A stretch of DNA of 18,236 nucleotides, taken from NCBI GenBank assembly GCA_023091735.1, contig JALKBU010001023.1, positions 1 through 18,236 of the forward strand, given 5' to 3'. Both the position numbers and the translations under genes were made by a program. The notes below the pieces were generated by a model, which saw nothing but the letters and a program-made list of their open reading frames with translations, had not been told where the DNA came from and did no database searches. Source of the DNA: Trichomonas tenax (Eukaryota; Parabasalia; Trichomonadida; Trichomonadidae). Of this stretch, positions 9,056 to 18,071 are shown piece by piece (positions within the stretch are counted from its first letter, which is position 1; the number at the start of each line of letters is the position of its first letter).

Positions 9056-9295
9056 GGCCATAATTATTCACAATTTGTTTCTTTGAAACTTTAGAAATGA
9101 TTGATATTTGGATGTTAATATCTAAAACATTGAATAAAAGTGAGAAGGCCATATTTAATGTTGATTTTTTGATGAGGCCATAATTATTCACAATTTCATT
9201 CCTTAAACTTCATAGTATAAAATATTCTTAAAATGTATTATATGAATTTAGAATAAAAGTGAAAGGGCCATAATAATTAGTGATTTTTCGAAAAG
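9056..9295. repeat. Diverged 120-bp tandem duplication with GGCCAT landmarks
   Basis: Copy 1 is about 9056-9175 and copy 2 about 9176-9295. Each begins GGCCATAATTATTCACAATT (9056 and 9176). Each then has GAATAAAAGTGA followed 3-4 bases later by a second GGCCAT (9147 and 9266), giving internal spacings of 91 and 90 bases. The bases between have drifted strongly, so selection or gene conversion may be holding the GGCCAT blocks, or the copies may simply be old. It lies about 110-350 bases upstream of the VPS15-like gene start. Confidence 0.65.
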
Positions 9296-9487
9296 TTGAT
9301 TTTGAGATCTAATATTTATAGAATAGAATATATGTGATATATAGATGATAATTTGAGTGCAAAACAGAATAAGGAAAATTCGATCAAAAATTTGGCTGAC
9401 CCAATGAGAAGATAACGGATCTAAAGTTGTCTGTGATATAAAGATGGTCAAAGGCATGTAAATTGTGAAAGCTAATATGAATATTAA

Positions 9488-9515
9488 TCAATATTTGATA
9501 TTATTCAAATATTGA
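9488..9515. repeat. 11-bp perfect inverted repeat, 6-base loop
   Basis: TCAATATTTGA (9488-9498) and TCAAATATTGA (9505-9515) are exact reverse complements around TATTAT. It could be a dyad protein-binding site or a small hairpin in the divergent promoter region; AT-rich background makes chance possible. Confidence 0.45.
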
Positions 9516-9937
9516 GAATTCTCCCTCGAAAAATAGAGTATATGTAAGAAGTCTAAAAATGTATCTAAAGGCAAAACCTTCAATCCCATTAGTTGGTTGT
9601 TAGTAGACAGAATTTCATACTAAAACCTTAAAACTAAATACGCTAAATAATATGCATTGCATTTCATGTGGTATCACAAGTGATCTAAAAAAATTGAGAA
9701 GAAAATTTTCTTCTCCATTTTGTTAATATTATATTGAGAAATGTGAATATAAAATTATAAACTATCCGGATTTCAAATAAAAATCAAATTTGACTACTTT
9801 AACATTAAAAGAGAAAAGTTCGAATTTTATAACAATTATATGAGAAAAGGTATGCTATTTACTATAGGGATTTTAAAAATGAAGTTTTTAGGGATCTCAA
9901 GTTTACAAAAAAACGATAACCCAAAAAAGTAATAATA

Positions 9938-10729
9938 ATGAATTGGAATGAAAATTGTGTTTTCTTGGACGGTCATAATACGACTGTTCAGTCCCGCTCT
10001 CCTTTTGCATCGCCACCTCTATTGCAATTCAACAGCGACAGCAACTCTGGTCATTCTTTTTCGCCTTTTGATGTCGATCGATTCTTGACAGATATCTCAA
10101 AACGAACGTTCAAAGAGACGACGAACGAGAGAGTTGTGTATTCTTCGCCTGGGCCATTGTCAATGCCCACTTCTCCGCTCCCTGCGCCTCCAGAATCTCA
10201 GAACGAGCAGAATGATAGCCGCCAAAGGTATGAATATCCACCTGGTGTCATGGATATAATCATTGATACGATTTATTTGAGGTTGTATCCAACAGATATT
10301 TGGGATTCATCTCGCTTAACAGCGAAACAAGTCGTAGAGCAATATTTCAAGAGAAGGTCTTCAAAGAAGATGCCATTCCACTACAAACTTTATAACGCCC
10401 TACAAATTACTGCTCAACATCCAAATTTGGTTGGAGTTTTCGGCGCACAGTGGATAACCGATACTGTGTTTAAGATATACAGACTCCCCTTCGCAAATCT
10501 TTTAGGCGTCGCTTCGATTAATGGCGCTTTGTTCAACAAACAAGGCTCATTACCTACTCATGGATTCTTAACTGTTTTCCCACAGCACTTGTACGGAATC
10601 AGGCCGCATCTCATTGCTGATGTAGATAATGATTCGGTCAGAATGTTTAGACATAATTCGCCGTATTTCCATATCAATGCAACAGAATCAGAGCTTACAA
10701 AGTGTAGGTGGAAGAATCCCAGGACATGA
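9938..10729 (+). CDS. IBD (IBP39-family) initiator-binding protein
   Basis: 263 residues. Residues 1-95 are low-complexity, rich in Ser, Pro and Asn, probably disordered. Residues ~100-263 look like the Initiator-Binding Domain of trichomonad IBP39: helices around VMDIIIDTIYLRLYP (104-118) and VVEQYFKRR (132-140), then the most telling block, KLYNALQITAQHPNLVGVFG (150-169), WITDTVFKI, FANLLGVASINGALFNKQG (185-203), SLPTHGF, and an ending CRWKNP. IBP39 recognises the Inr core promoter and contacts RNA polymerase II. This protein has no room for the separate C-terminal domain of IBP39, so it may be a regulatory paralogue; trichomonads carry many IBD genes. ATG 9938 is the first in frame and no TCAYT initiator precedes it. 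The 3' end overlaps an out-of-frame ORF coding a membrane segment (10629-10898). The family call is from remembered sequence pattern. Confidence 0.75.
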   Translation: MNWNENCVFLDGHNTTVQSRSPFASPPLLQFNSDSNSGHSFSPFDVDRFLTDISKRTFKETTNERVVYSSPGPLSMPTSPLPAPPESQNEQNDSRQRYEYPPGVMDIIIDTIYLRLYPTDIWDSSRLTAKQVVEQYFKRRSSKKMPFHYKLYNALQITAQHPNLVGVFGAQWITDTVFKIYRLPFANLLGVASINGALFNKQGSLPTHGFLTVFPQHLYGIRPHLIADVDNDSVRMFRHNSPYFHINATESELTKCRWKNPRT

Positions 10730-10898
10730 TGAAAGAGAGTATGCAATTACCGACAAACTTACCACTATCTCAAAAACCTTAATAATATTATCTTTGCTTT
10801 TCTTCATATTGTCAGCATTCATTATATTACGCTGTCGCAGACGCGAAATTACAATACGATTTTTGGGCCAAAAAAAAAATATCAAAATGAAATATTAG
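10629..10898 (+). CDS. Overlapping ORF with one membrane segment; possible frameshifted tail of the IBD gene
   Basis: An 89-codon frame (ATG 10629, second ATG 10677, TAG stop) overlaps the last 101 bases of the IBD gene in the +1 frame. Beyond the IBD stop it reads HDEREYAITDKLTTISK, then a strong membrane span, TLIILSLLFFILSAFIIL, then a basic stop-transfer RCRRRE. The DNA coding RCRRRE is GC-richer (cgctgtcgcagacgcgaa) than the AT-rich spacer that follows, which supports coding use. Three readings fit: a small single-span membrane protein; the C-terminal tail of the IBD protein reached by a +1 shift, giving a membrane-tethered DNA-binding protein; or debris of another gene. CRWKNPRT looks like a natural IBD end, which argues against the second reading. 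Confidence 0.35.
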   Translation: MIRSECLDIIRRISISMQQNQSLQSVGGRIPGHDEREYAITDKLTTISKTLIILSLLFFILSAFIILRCRRREITIRFLGQKKNIKMKY

Positions 10899-12730
10899 AA
10901 TATCATTCGAATCATGAATCTACGTCTTTAGATTAGTAGCTGTCTTCTATGTTTTTATTTATATATTAGTTTTTATTTGTAATTTATTATTTTTGTTCTC
11001 GAAGTAAAGTTCATAAATTTTTCAAAACAACCGCTTTTTGAAAAAAGTTCAATCATGTGGTAATTTCGTGATATTTGGAAACTACTCTTTTCATTGTTAA
11101 ATTTAATAGAAAATGATCGTATGATTAACAATTTTTTTTAGCTTTTTTTTATCCTACTCAATTTTGTGAAGTATTCAAAAAGTTCTTTTTGCTTCATTAC
11201 TATATCTATATCAGATTAAACTAAATCAAAAAAGTTGATATAACATGGAACTTTTTACGACATGATCGATTTTACACGTCAAATTGTTAATTTGTTTTCT
11301 ACTGAAAAATTCTCTATATCTAATGTTAAACATATTGAATAGTCTAATTTTACATGACAGAACATTTCACATTCTAATCAAATCAGAATAGAAGATTACA
11401 ATGGCTTCATTGTTTTAGACTGTCATTCAGCGATATGCATTGAAATGTTTTATATTATTGTGTTAATTAGCAAAAATGTCCTTTCAATAAAAACTTTTTC
11501 ATATATGTCAAAATAAATCTGACTAACTGTCAAAATTTTTCGTGGCTAATTTTTTATATTTCGAATACCTTCATAATTGAAAACTTATTCGACGATATGA
11601 AAAACTGTTTTTCCAATTCACTTCATCTCATTAATGATTTTAATGGTATTTTATGACTCGAAGTCACTTTCAATCTTTATTTTTATCGATATTTCGTCTC
11701 TAACCCCTTAAGTTGTGGAGATATCGTAAAAACGAATTTACTTCACTTCTGTATAATTCTTAATAGTATTCTATATACTGTACATAATTCCCAATTGAGA
11801 AGTTCGTTGCGCCCTTCAATTTTTGAGAAAAAGATTGAAACATTACCTTTAATACCTAAGATATAGAATCCACAGACTATGGTTATTCCAAATATTCATA
11901 TTGGAACAGTGATGTTTGATTAAACTAAAATGACATCGATTCATGTAAACAACATTATTTCTTTGTTTATAGAATGCCCACTACTAGCTGATACTGATTT
12001 TTAAGGTCCGAAAATTTATCTTTATATATGAATCACAATCATTTGATTTCATCGACACAATTCATCATTCCAGATTTTAACATTATCATTATACTTGAAT
12101 CTGTAAATATCATTCAAGCGTTTGTTCATTTATATGCATTATCATTCATAATATTTTCGATTTTCAAATATTCGCATGTTTTCTGATTTACAATTATTAT
12201 AATACTGTAGTGGATCGGGAATATTCAAGAATACTTAGACAATTCTGTCTCCAATCACTTCTAATATGAAGACAATTTTTTTATGGCATGATTCCCATAG
12301 TCCAATATATTCATTCATCTAACTGTAACACGCTAATATCAATGTTAAGCAACCGAAATATGAAATATGGGAAAATATATACATTTTATCCAATTAGCTG
12401 TTAGATTTAATGAACATGAGAAGATTTCAATTTGATTTTTAAATATCATTGAGGCTACACACTATCAATAACAGAGTCAAGATTTAATGATTTTTGTCTT
12501 TGTTTGTACATTGCCAATATTAACCCATTCTCTGAATGTAGTGAAATAGCTGAGAATGGCCGCATATTGTTAATATTTTGATGTATTCGATATCAAATCT
12601 CACTCAATCATTGTTCAATTCAAATTTTCCCTAAAGATTTCAGATAATCTATATCTAAAAAGACTACGCCACAAAGTTGAGTTGTTAAAAAAATGACACT
12701 TTTATATAAAACTCTATCGCTACAATTTTG
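10899..12730. other. Long gene-free spacer
   Basis: About 1.8 kb without any frame over 60 codons on either strand. It is AT-rich with T and A runs. One inverted motif, CCATTCTC/GAGAATGG, lies at 12528-12562 as an 8-bp stem with a wide loop. TTTACACGTCAA at 11271-11282 is the reverse complement of the motif arrayed at 619-687. I checked for tRNA- and snRNA-like signatures by eye and saw none I could support. Confidence 0.55.
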
Positions 12731-12737
12731 TCACTTT
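12731..12737 (+). promoter_or_regulatory. Initiator (Inr) of the acidic-protein gene
   Basis: TCACTTT with +1 A at 12733, 18 bases before the ATG at 12751. It is the same seven bases as the VPS15-gene initiator. Confidence 0.65.
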
Positions 12738-12750
12738 TTATAATTACATA

Positions 12751-13728
12751 ATGTCAGAGAAAACTCCAAAGGATAAGTCAGGATCGGGCTCAGACTCCTA
12801 CGAGTACTACTCGGATTCGGGCGAATACTATTCCGATAGCGATGATAAAGAGAGAGGATCGAAGCATAAAGAAAAAGATCACAAGGAGAATGAAGAAATG
12901 AAGGAAGAAGTCGCTAAAGAAGAGGAAAAGAAGGAGGAAATCAAAATAGAAAAGGAAGAAGCTCCAAAAGAAGAAATTAAAGAGAACGAACCAGAAATTC
13001 AAAAGGAAAAACCAAAGCCGGAACCAGTTCCAGAGCCAGAACCAGAGCCCGTGAAAAAGAAAGAAGAAAAAATTGAAATTACAAAAGAAGAGCCAAAGAT
13101 CGGATTACCAGCCAAAGAAGTTCCTCCAAAGGAAGAGCCAAAACCTGCTGAACCTGTTCCAGAAGAAAAACATGTAGAAGAACTTCCAAAGGAAGAATCA
13201 AAGCCCCAAGAGCCTGAAATTCAAAAGGAAGCATTAGCAGAACCACCGAAGCAGGAAGAGAAGCCTGTAGAGCCAAAGGCCGAAGAAATTAAAAATGAAG
13301 AACCAAAACCAGAAGTCACCGAACAAAAACAAGAAAACAAGCAAATCCAAGCACCGCATGGTTACAGTGGACAGCCACAGAGAGAATATTCACTCGTTGA
13401 AGCAATTTGGGTTGATTCTGAGCTTCCTGAGTTCATGTACTTCTGTAATGCACAGGGAATAGTCATCAAACCAGAAATGAACGCATATTATCCCCCAGTT
13501 GGAAGAATTATTTACGATAGAAATGGATATCCATTCAAGGCCGTTTTCCCGAAGCCAAAGACAACAATGCAGGCATTTCAGCAGAAACTTACCAACTTTG
13601 AGAACGAAATAATGCCAAAGATCCAGAAAATGGATGAAAAGTGGAAAGAAGCAAGAAAAGAGATGAGAGAAAAGTTTGGCCTTGACAAGAAGAAGGACAA
13701 AGAAAATAAGGAGGAAAAGAAAGAATAA
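12751..13728 (+). CDS. Glu/Lys/Pro-rich acidic protein with a small C-terminal domain
   Basis: 325 residues; I do not recognise a named family. Residues 10-32 are a Ser/Asp/Tyr stretch with EYYSDS twice (18-23, 25-30), which looks like a phosphorylation target (casein-kinase-type acidic serines). Residues ~33-200 are almost only E, K, P, with runs such as VPEPEPEP and KEEPKP, certainly disordered and highly charged. Residues ~205-270 are ordinary sequence (EYSLVEAIWVDSELPEFMYF, YPPVGRIIYDRNGYPFKAVF) and probably the only folded part. Residues ~274-325 are a charged helix or coiled coil ending in a Lys/Glu tail. No signal peptide or membrane segment, so it is probably cytosolic or nuclear. A clear initiator upstream and TAAA after the stop argue that it is expressed. 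Related charged tails occur in cytoskeletal and nuclear scaffold proteins, but composition alone gives no function. Confidence 0.8.
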   Translation: MSEKTPKDKSGSGSDSYEYYSDSGEYYSDSDDKERGSKHKEKDHKENEEMKEEVAKEEEKKEEIKIEKEEAPKEEIKENEPEIQKEKPKPEPVPEPEPEPVKKKEEKIEITKEEPKIGLPAKEVPPKEEPKPAEPVPEEKHVEELPKEESKPQEPEIQKEALAEPPKQEEKPVEPKAEEIKNEEPKPEVTEQKQENKQIQAPHGYSGQPQREYSLVEAIWVDSELPEFMYFCNAQGIVIKPEMNAYYPPVGRIIYDRNGYPFKAVFPKPKTTMQAFQQKLTNFENEIMPKIQKMDEKWKEARKEMREKFGLDKKKDKENKEEKKE

Positions 13729-14283
13729 TTAAATAAGCAAAACAAAGCTTCAAATGATTACAAATACAATCTATATAAACTAAACGGATCGAACAATGTT
13801 TTATCAAAACTTATATTCATACAAAAATAAAATTAAATTTATCAAAATATATATATATCAAAATTTAATCTGCTTAAACAAGTAAATAACATATTTGTGA
13901 GGTAGAAATGAGTGTGAGCATATCAACCTTTTGGTTATCTGGAGTTGATTTAATTATTGAAAAGAATATCAAAAATTGATCATAAACTCTCCTTTCATTG
14001 AGTAGGGAAGAACTATGTAATGACGTTTTTTATACACATTTGAATAAATCTTCATAAATTGTCAAAATTTGAAAATTTATGGTCTGTCTAATGAGAACAG
14101 CCATTGTACTTTTGAAATTAGATTGATAACTCTGTGTAGAAGTTTTTTGCAGTGTGAATTAAATAAAATTTTTGGACAAAGGATTTCATATTTTGAAAGA
14201 AATGATTTAATTGCTCATCTATGTATAAGAAGTCAATTCATCGAGAATCTAAATTGAATGAAGACTGTAGCGCATAAAATAAC
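13729..14283. other. Intergenic spacer, no supported gene
   Basis: Contains the TAAA of the preceding gene (13730-13733) and an AT dinucleotide run near 13848-13858. A 62-codon frame at 14069-14257 starts with TTG, has no recognised motif and is not supported as a gene. Confidence 0.5.
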
Positions 14284-14290
14284 TCATTTT
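14284..14290 (+). promoter_or_regulatory. Initiator (Inr) of the broken transporter
   Basis: TCATTTT with +1 A at 14286, 24 bases before the ATG at 14310. The promoter element survives although the coding sequence is dead. Confidence 0.5.
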
Positions 14291-14309
14291 ATAAAAGTTT
14301 GATTGATCA

Positions 14310-15043
14310 ATGTCAGCAAGCAACAATGAGAACAAACCATCGTTAACATTCCACATACTCAGAGTCATAGTATGTGTTTCACTTGTGTTGATTCAATTAT
14401 CAAACGTTTATTTCAATTCAGCTTTAATTAACACGAGAACTCCACTTAATCAAGAAATGAACATCGATGATGCATACGCACGACTGATAGCTATCCTTTA
14501 CATATCCTAATACGTTGCTTTATTAATTTTACCAATAATCTTCGATTTGTTTAGTTCTTTAATTGTTTATTCCATTTTTGGATTTATTGCGGCTATTGGT
14601 TCTATTGTCTATGGAGCAGCTAATTCCTACAGTGCCGTCCTTGCTGGATGTGTTTTATTCGGAATTGGAACAGGAACAATTTATGTTGGATTTTTCAAGA
14701 TAATCACAGAGTTGTTCGATATTGCACACCTTTCTTTAGTGTTTGGTGGACTGTTTGCAGTTACTTGATTAATTATTTTATTTTCAAATGAATTAAAGAA
14801 AAATTGCTTCAAACTCTATATGACAATCATGGATGGCGCTCTATGTTCTACTTTGTAGCAGCTTACTTCATTTTCTCTTCATTATGTTTAATTATCACAA
14901 AATCCATCCAAAAAGCAAATGATATTGAAGATAACAGGAAAATAGAAGAGAAAGAGTCTATAGGTGTCAGATTTAAGAGCATTTGCAAGAATATTGGATA
15001 GATGTTTAAAACAAAACTATTTTATATCATACTCGGATAAATA
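14310..15043 (+). pseudogene. Decayed major facilitator superfamily (MFS) transporter, N-terminal half
   Basis: Starts MSASNNENKPSLTFHILRV and then reads as several membrane segments in the order of an MFS N-terminal half: VSLVLIQLSNVYFN; YVALLILPIIFDLF and IVYSIFGFIAAIGSIVYGAA; the glycine-rich LAGCVLFGIGTGTIYVGFFK helix; HLSLVFGGLFAVT; and, in another frame, MFYFVAAYFIFSSLCLIITK followed by a charged central loop. Intact members would be sugar, anion or amino-acid carriers of the plasma membrane. Lesions: in-frame TAA 14508-14510, TGA 14766-14768, a shift from frame 3 to frame 2 before 14804, TAG 14999-15001 and TAA 15038-15040. The transposon starts at 15044, in the stretch where the C-terminal half would begin (MFKTKLFYIILG). 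I see no transporter sequence in the 135 bases on the far side of the element. Confidence 0.8.
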
Positions 15044-15071
15044 TACCCAGATTTCCCTGACTCTTACCAAC
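15044..15071 (+). repeat. Left terminal inverted repeat of the transposon
   Basis: Begins TACCCAGATTTCCCT and ends ACTCTTACCAAC, 28 bases. Differs from the right end at one position (G here at 15059, C in the right copy). Preceded by TA at 15042-15043. Confidence 0.85.
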
Positions 15072-16710
15072 TTTACATGGACCCTGCTTAATTTGAAAGG
15101 TTTACATGTGTTTATATTTTTTGATGAAACTTGAATGAGGTGGCTCTTGATGCAACCCTTTCTTCAAGGTCGGAGCTTGGAGAAATCATCTCAGAATATT
15201 CTGAAATATATTATCTTGCCCTCAAATACATCAACAAACGACTTTTTTTGCAAGCGATTTTCCGAAACAAGCATTTCGTATATGTAAAGTGCTTTTTTAA
15301 ACACCGAAACTTTGATCTTTTATGGCACTAATATACAACTACGTCGAAATTGACTTTTAGGGCAACTTAATGTACAAAGTTCTGAAAAGATTTGCTTCAG
15401 ATCTCCAAACCATTACAAAAATATGCAGAAATAATACCATAAAGCTCTAGCTTATCCAAATATCAACAATACCTGCATATTCTTACCGGTTAATTATCGA
15501 AAAACGCTTACAATCACAACGGTATTTCGCTTTTTTCCTAAAAAATATGCGATAACCTCGAATTTTCATTTGTCCAATGTTATAGGTGCGTCGAATACTA
15601 TTACTATACAGAATTTTGTTTGTAGCGATTCTTTTTTCGTCAAGATGTTAAAGATTTGTCGATTCCATCAGCATTTTGGCATTATAAATGTTCTTACTAA
15701 ACTTATGCTTGATTAAATATTATGTGAATTCATCTTATTTTTTATTTTACAGAGTCTTATAAAAACATTGAATATTTTCTTCTAAAAAGGGTCAAATTTT
15801 CAAATTATATTAATATAACTAAAAATTATGTTTTATCAAATAAAAAGCTCTATTTAAAGCAATCTTAACTCCCTTTTATAGTGATAAAAAGCTTTTTTTT
15901 CTGTTTTTGGAGATAATTTTAGAATATCACTCTCCTTGGAAAGGCGAGTGTTTGTGCGTCTCTTTGGTTCATATTGCTTGTGTGTGGTCTCCATCTAGTG
16001 GAAATGTCGTGTTTTTTGTGGTCTGTGGGTGGCTTTCGTGGTGATTTGTGGTTGGCAGGGGATCTCCCAACTTTCAGGGAATTCTGAGTCTGTAGACCTC
16101 AGATGTATCACTGGGAGGTCATGGAGGTGCTGTGAATGAGCCGGAATTCCGGAAAATTGAATCTCATATTTTAGATCGATCTGTCAATTTCAGGTGATTT
16201 TGGTATTAATGGTCTGCGTGTTGCCTATAGTATCTGTATATCCAATTTATTTGGTGAAATTATGACTTTTGACGTAATTTCAAATTTCTTCACTTTTTCA
16301 TATGATAAGATGGTTCTATGTTGGGATGAGGTATTACTCTTGAGTGGATTATGTGTTATATGCATTCAGAATACTCCTAGGATTGGACTTGGAAGCCAAG
16401 GACCTAAAAGTGAGATGAAAATTCGTAAGCTAAGTCGTCTAAAGAGATACTGTTATCATCATTACGACTCCTCTCTGGAGCTCCAGTATGCATTGTGATG
16501 CTTACTGGGGGTGCTGTTGTTGATTTAGGCTAAGAAGTCAGTGTCTGAATCGAACTCGATCGGAGGGCTGCCTTCAGCAAGGCTGCCCTGTCTGCCTGGT
16601 TTGAGTGGTTGCCCCACTTGCTTGACATGAAAAAATGTCGAAAACAAGAAAGCTAACGGCTGTCTGTGGAATATGGATAGAAGAAGAGTTTAAAACAGTA
16701 TATTTATTTA
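15072..16710. other. Transposon interior of unknown content
   Basis: About 1.6 kb with no convincing protein. Open frames at 15131-15331 and 16262-16498 are short, and neither shows a recognisable motif. From ~15930 to ~16620 the base use changes to G/T-rich on the plus strand (repeated gtgtgg, ttgtgg, gtgggtgg), unlike the AT-rich left part. Two perfect 12-bp palindromes (16141-16152, 16475-16486) and a doubled GGCTGCC flanking TTCAGCAA (16567-16588) lie here. It could be a nested insertion, captured host DNA, or untranslated element sequence. Confidence 0.45.
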
Positions 16711-18024
16711 TTAAACGTCCGAGTCATCGTTGCCTTCATCGACAAAATCTTCTGAATCATTGCCTTCATCATCTTCCTCATCATCACTATCCTCAGCGAG
16801 CCAACCTACTTCGTTTGTTCCCAGAAGAGTTTCTGGAATGCGCCATGCCGCTGTTAAAGTTGGTTCTGATAGAGAATTCCAGGATTTCATGAAGTTTTCT
16901 GCAGTTTCTCATTTAGAAAGAGGCTCTGGGGAGTTAAAGATGCGATCTGCAACAAGTGTAGCAGCTTTGGCTTTCAGAACCCCAAATACTCTTCGGTCTA
17001 AAGGTTGATATTTATCCGTTCCTGATGTTGGGATGTAAATCAGCTGAATGTTGTTTGCAATTGCTCGCATTTACACTTCATGTGTTGTGTGTGATGTATA
17101 TTTATCGAGAATAAGTGCATGTTGTTTGTTATTCGACCATTCTTTGAGCAAATCTAGGTATTTCACCATATTTTCGGTGCTTGTGTTCCCGCCTTTCGAG
17201 TGATCAACAATATATCGACCTCTAAACCGTGAGCTTATGTCACTAAACTGTCTGTGGCACAATGTTGTTGTTCCGGTTGCGAGAAAGATTGGCGTCATCT
17301 TTTCACCGGCTAGATTTATGGTTGCAATAGCCGTGAACTTTTGTTTTATATCCTGTGGAATTGCAGCCACTTCTTTGTCACTAACTTCAGCCAAAATTTC
17401 TCCTTTTGCATATATAAAATTCCATGGCGTCTCATCCATATTGTAGATTTTATCGGGAGGAAAGGTTTCGAGCAGAGTGCTTCGTTAATCTCGCTGATGA
17501 ATTGATTAACTTCTTCTAAGTTTACTTTACTTCTTTTTTTTCAACGCATGACGCCGAACGAGAGCTTGTTTCTCGAGCAGAAGTTGTCAAGGAAATGATA
17601 TGAGAATGGTTTTGCTCCTGTTCTTTCCCTTTAGGGATCGTATTGCAACCAAAAACTCAACAAAACTCCAAGAAGATGTTTTCTTCTAACAGGAACTAAA
17701 TGTTCAATATACTGCACACGCAGAAATTCTGCAATGAATCTCTCTTGCTCGATAGTAAAGATTCTGTTATGTTCCAGGTCTCCATGTATGATCTTTTTTC
17801 CATGCTATGTGCCAGTTTGCTAGTGTCCGAGCAGGTATTCCACTCATTCCTGCAAGAGTGCTGTAGTGAAATGTAGCTGATTCAATTTCAGCTTGAAGAA
17901 ATACATCAACAACAGTATTCACGAGACCTTTGTCTTTATAATATTGTTGATGCATTTGCTTTGGATGAAACTTATTATTGGAAACAGCTTGAAGTTTAGC
18001 AGTATGAGAGAGTCCATTGGACAT
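16711..18024 (-). pseudogene. Pogo/Tc1-like DDE transposase, broken
   Basis: Read from ATG 18024, 47 bases inside the right terminal repeat. The N-terminal part (18024-17767) has a helix-turn-helix, LAGMSGIPARTLANWHIAW, as in CENP-B/psq-type DNA-binding ends. It hits a stop at 17767-17769 and continues in a shifted frame (IFTIEQERFIAEFLRV, then VPVRRKHLLGVLL), with more stops and a second shift before the catalytic domain. The catalytic region (from about 17460 down) shows the three acidic landmarks of the DDE_1 family: NMDETPW (first Asp), ALILDKYTSH (second Asp) and TDKYQPLDRRVFG (third Asp). In-frame stops cut this part at 17071-17073 (TAA) and 16909-16911 (TGA). The natural end is TAA at 16711-16713 after an acidic Asp/Glu/Ser-rich tail. 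All three catalytic Asp codons survive, but at least two frameshifts and several stops make it inactive. Transposases of this type act in the nucleus on the terminal repeats. Confidence 0.85.
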
Positions 18025-18071
18025 GGCCCAAAAATAATCGTTATCGTCGTATCACCTCCTTCTTAAAAACC

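Larger units (their letters stand above)
8957..9937. other. Spacer between two divergent genes, with repeats
   Basis: About 1 kb between the minus-strand VPS15-like gene and the plus-strand IBD gene. It holds a two-copy 120-bp tandem repeat (9056 to ~9295) and an 11-bp inverted repeat (9488-9515), both listed separately. No coding sequence is supported. Confidence 0.6.

Noticed and set aside
9248..9457. Minus-strand 69-codon hydrophobic ORF in the divergent spacer
   Set aside because: Begins in the second 120-bp repeat, has AT-driven composition and no initiator; not supported as a gene.
10899..12730. tRNA or spliceosomal RNA genes in the long spacer
   Set aside because: No cloverleaf with A/B boxes and no recognisable snRNA core could be traced by eye; a covariance-model scan would be needed to exclude them.
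12790..13276. Minus-strand ORFs rich in Phe/Leu that look like membrane proteins
   Set aside because: They are the reverse complement of the Glu/Lys/Pro-rich coding sequence, whose GAA/AAG codons read as Phe/Leu on the other strand.
14069..14257. Plus-strand 62-codon ORF
   Set aside because: TTG start, no recognisable motif, no initiator at a suitable distance.
16635..17008. Plus-strand ORFs with His/Ser-rich stretches
   Set aside because: Antisense to the acidic C-terminal tail and catalytic end of the transposase, which has clear family motifs on the minus strand.
17237..17446. Plus-strand 69-codon ORF
   Set aside because: Antisense to the DDE catalytic domain.
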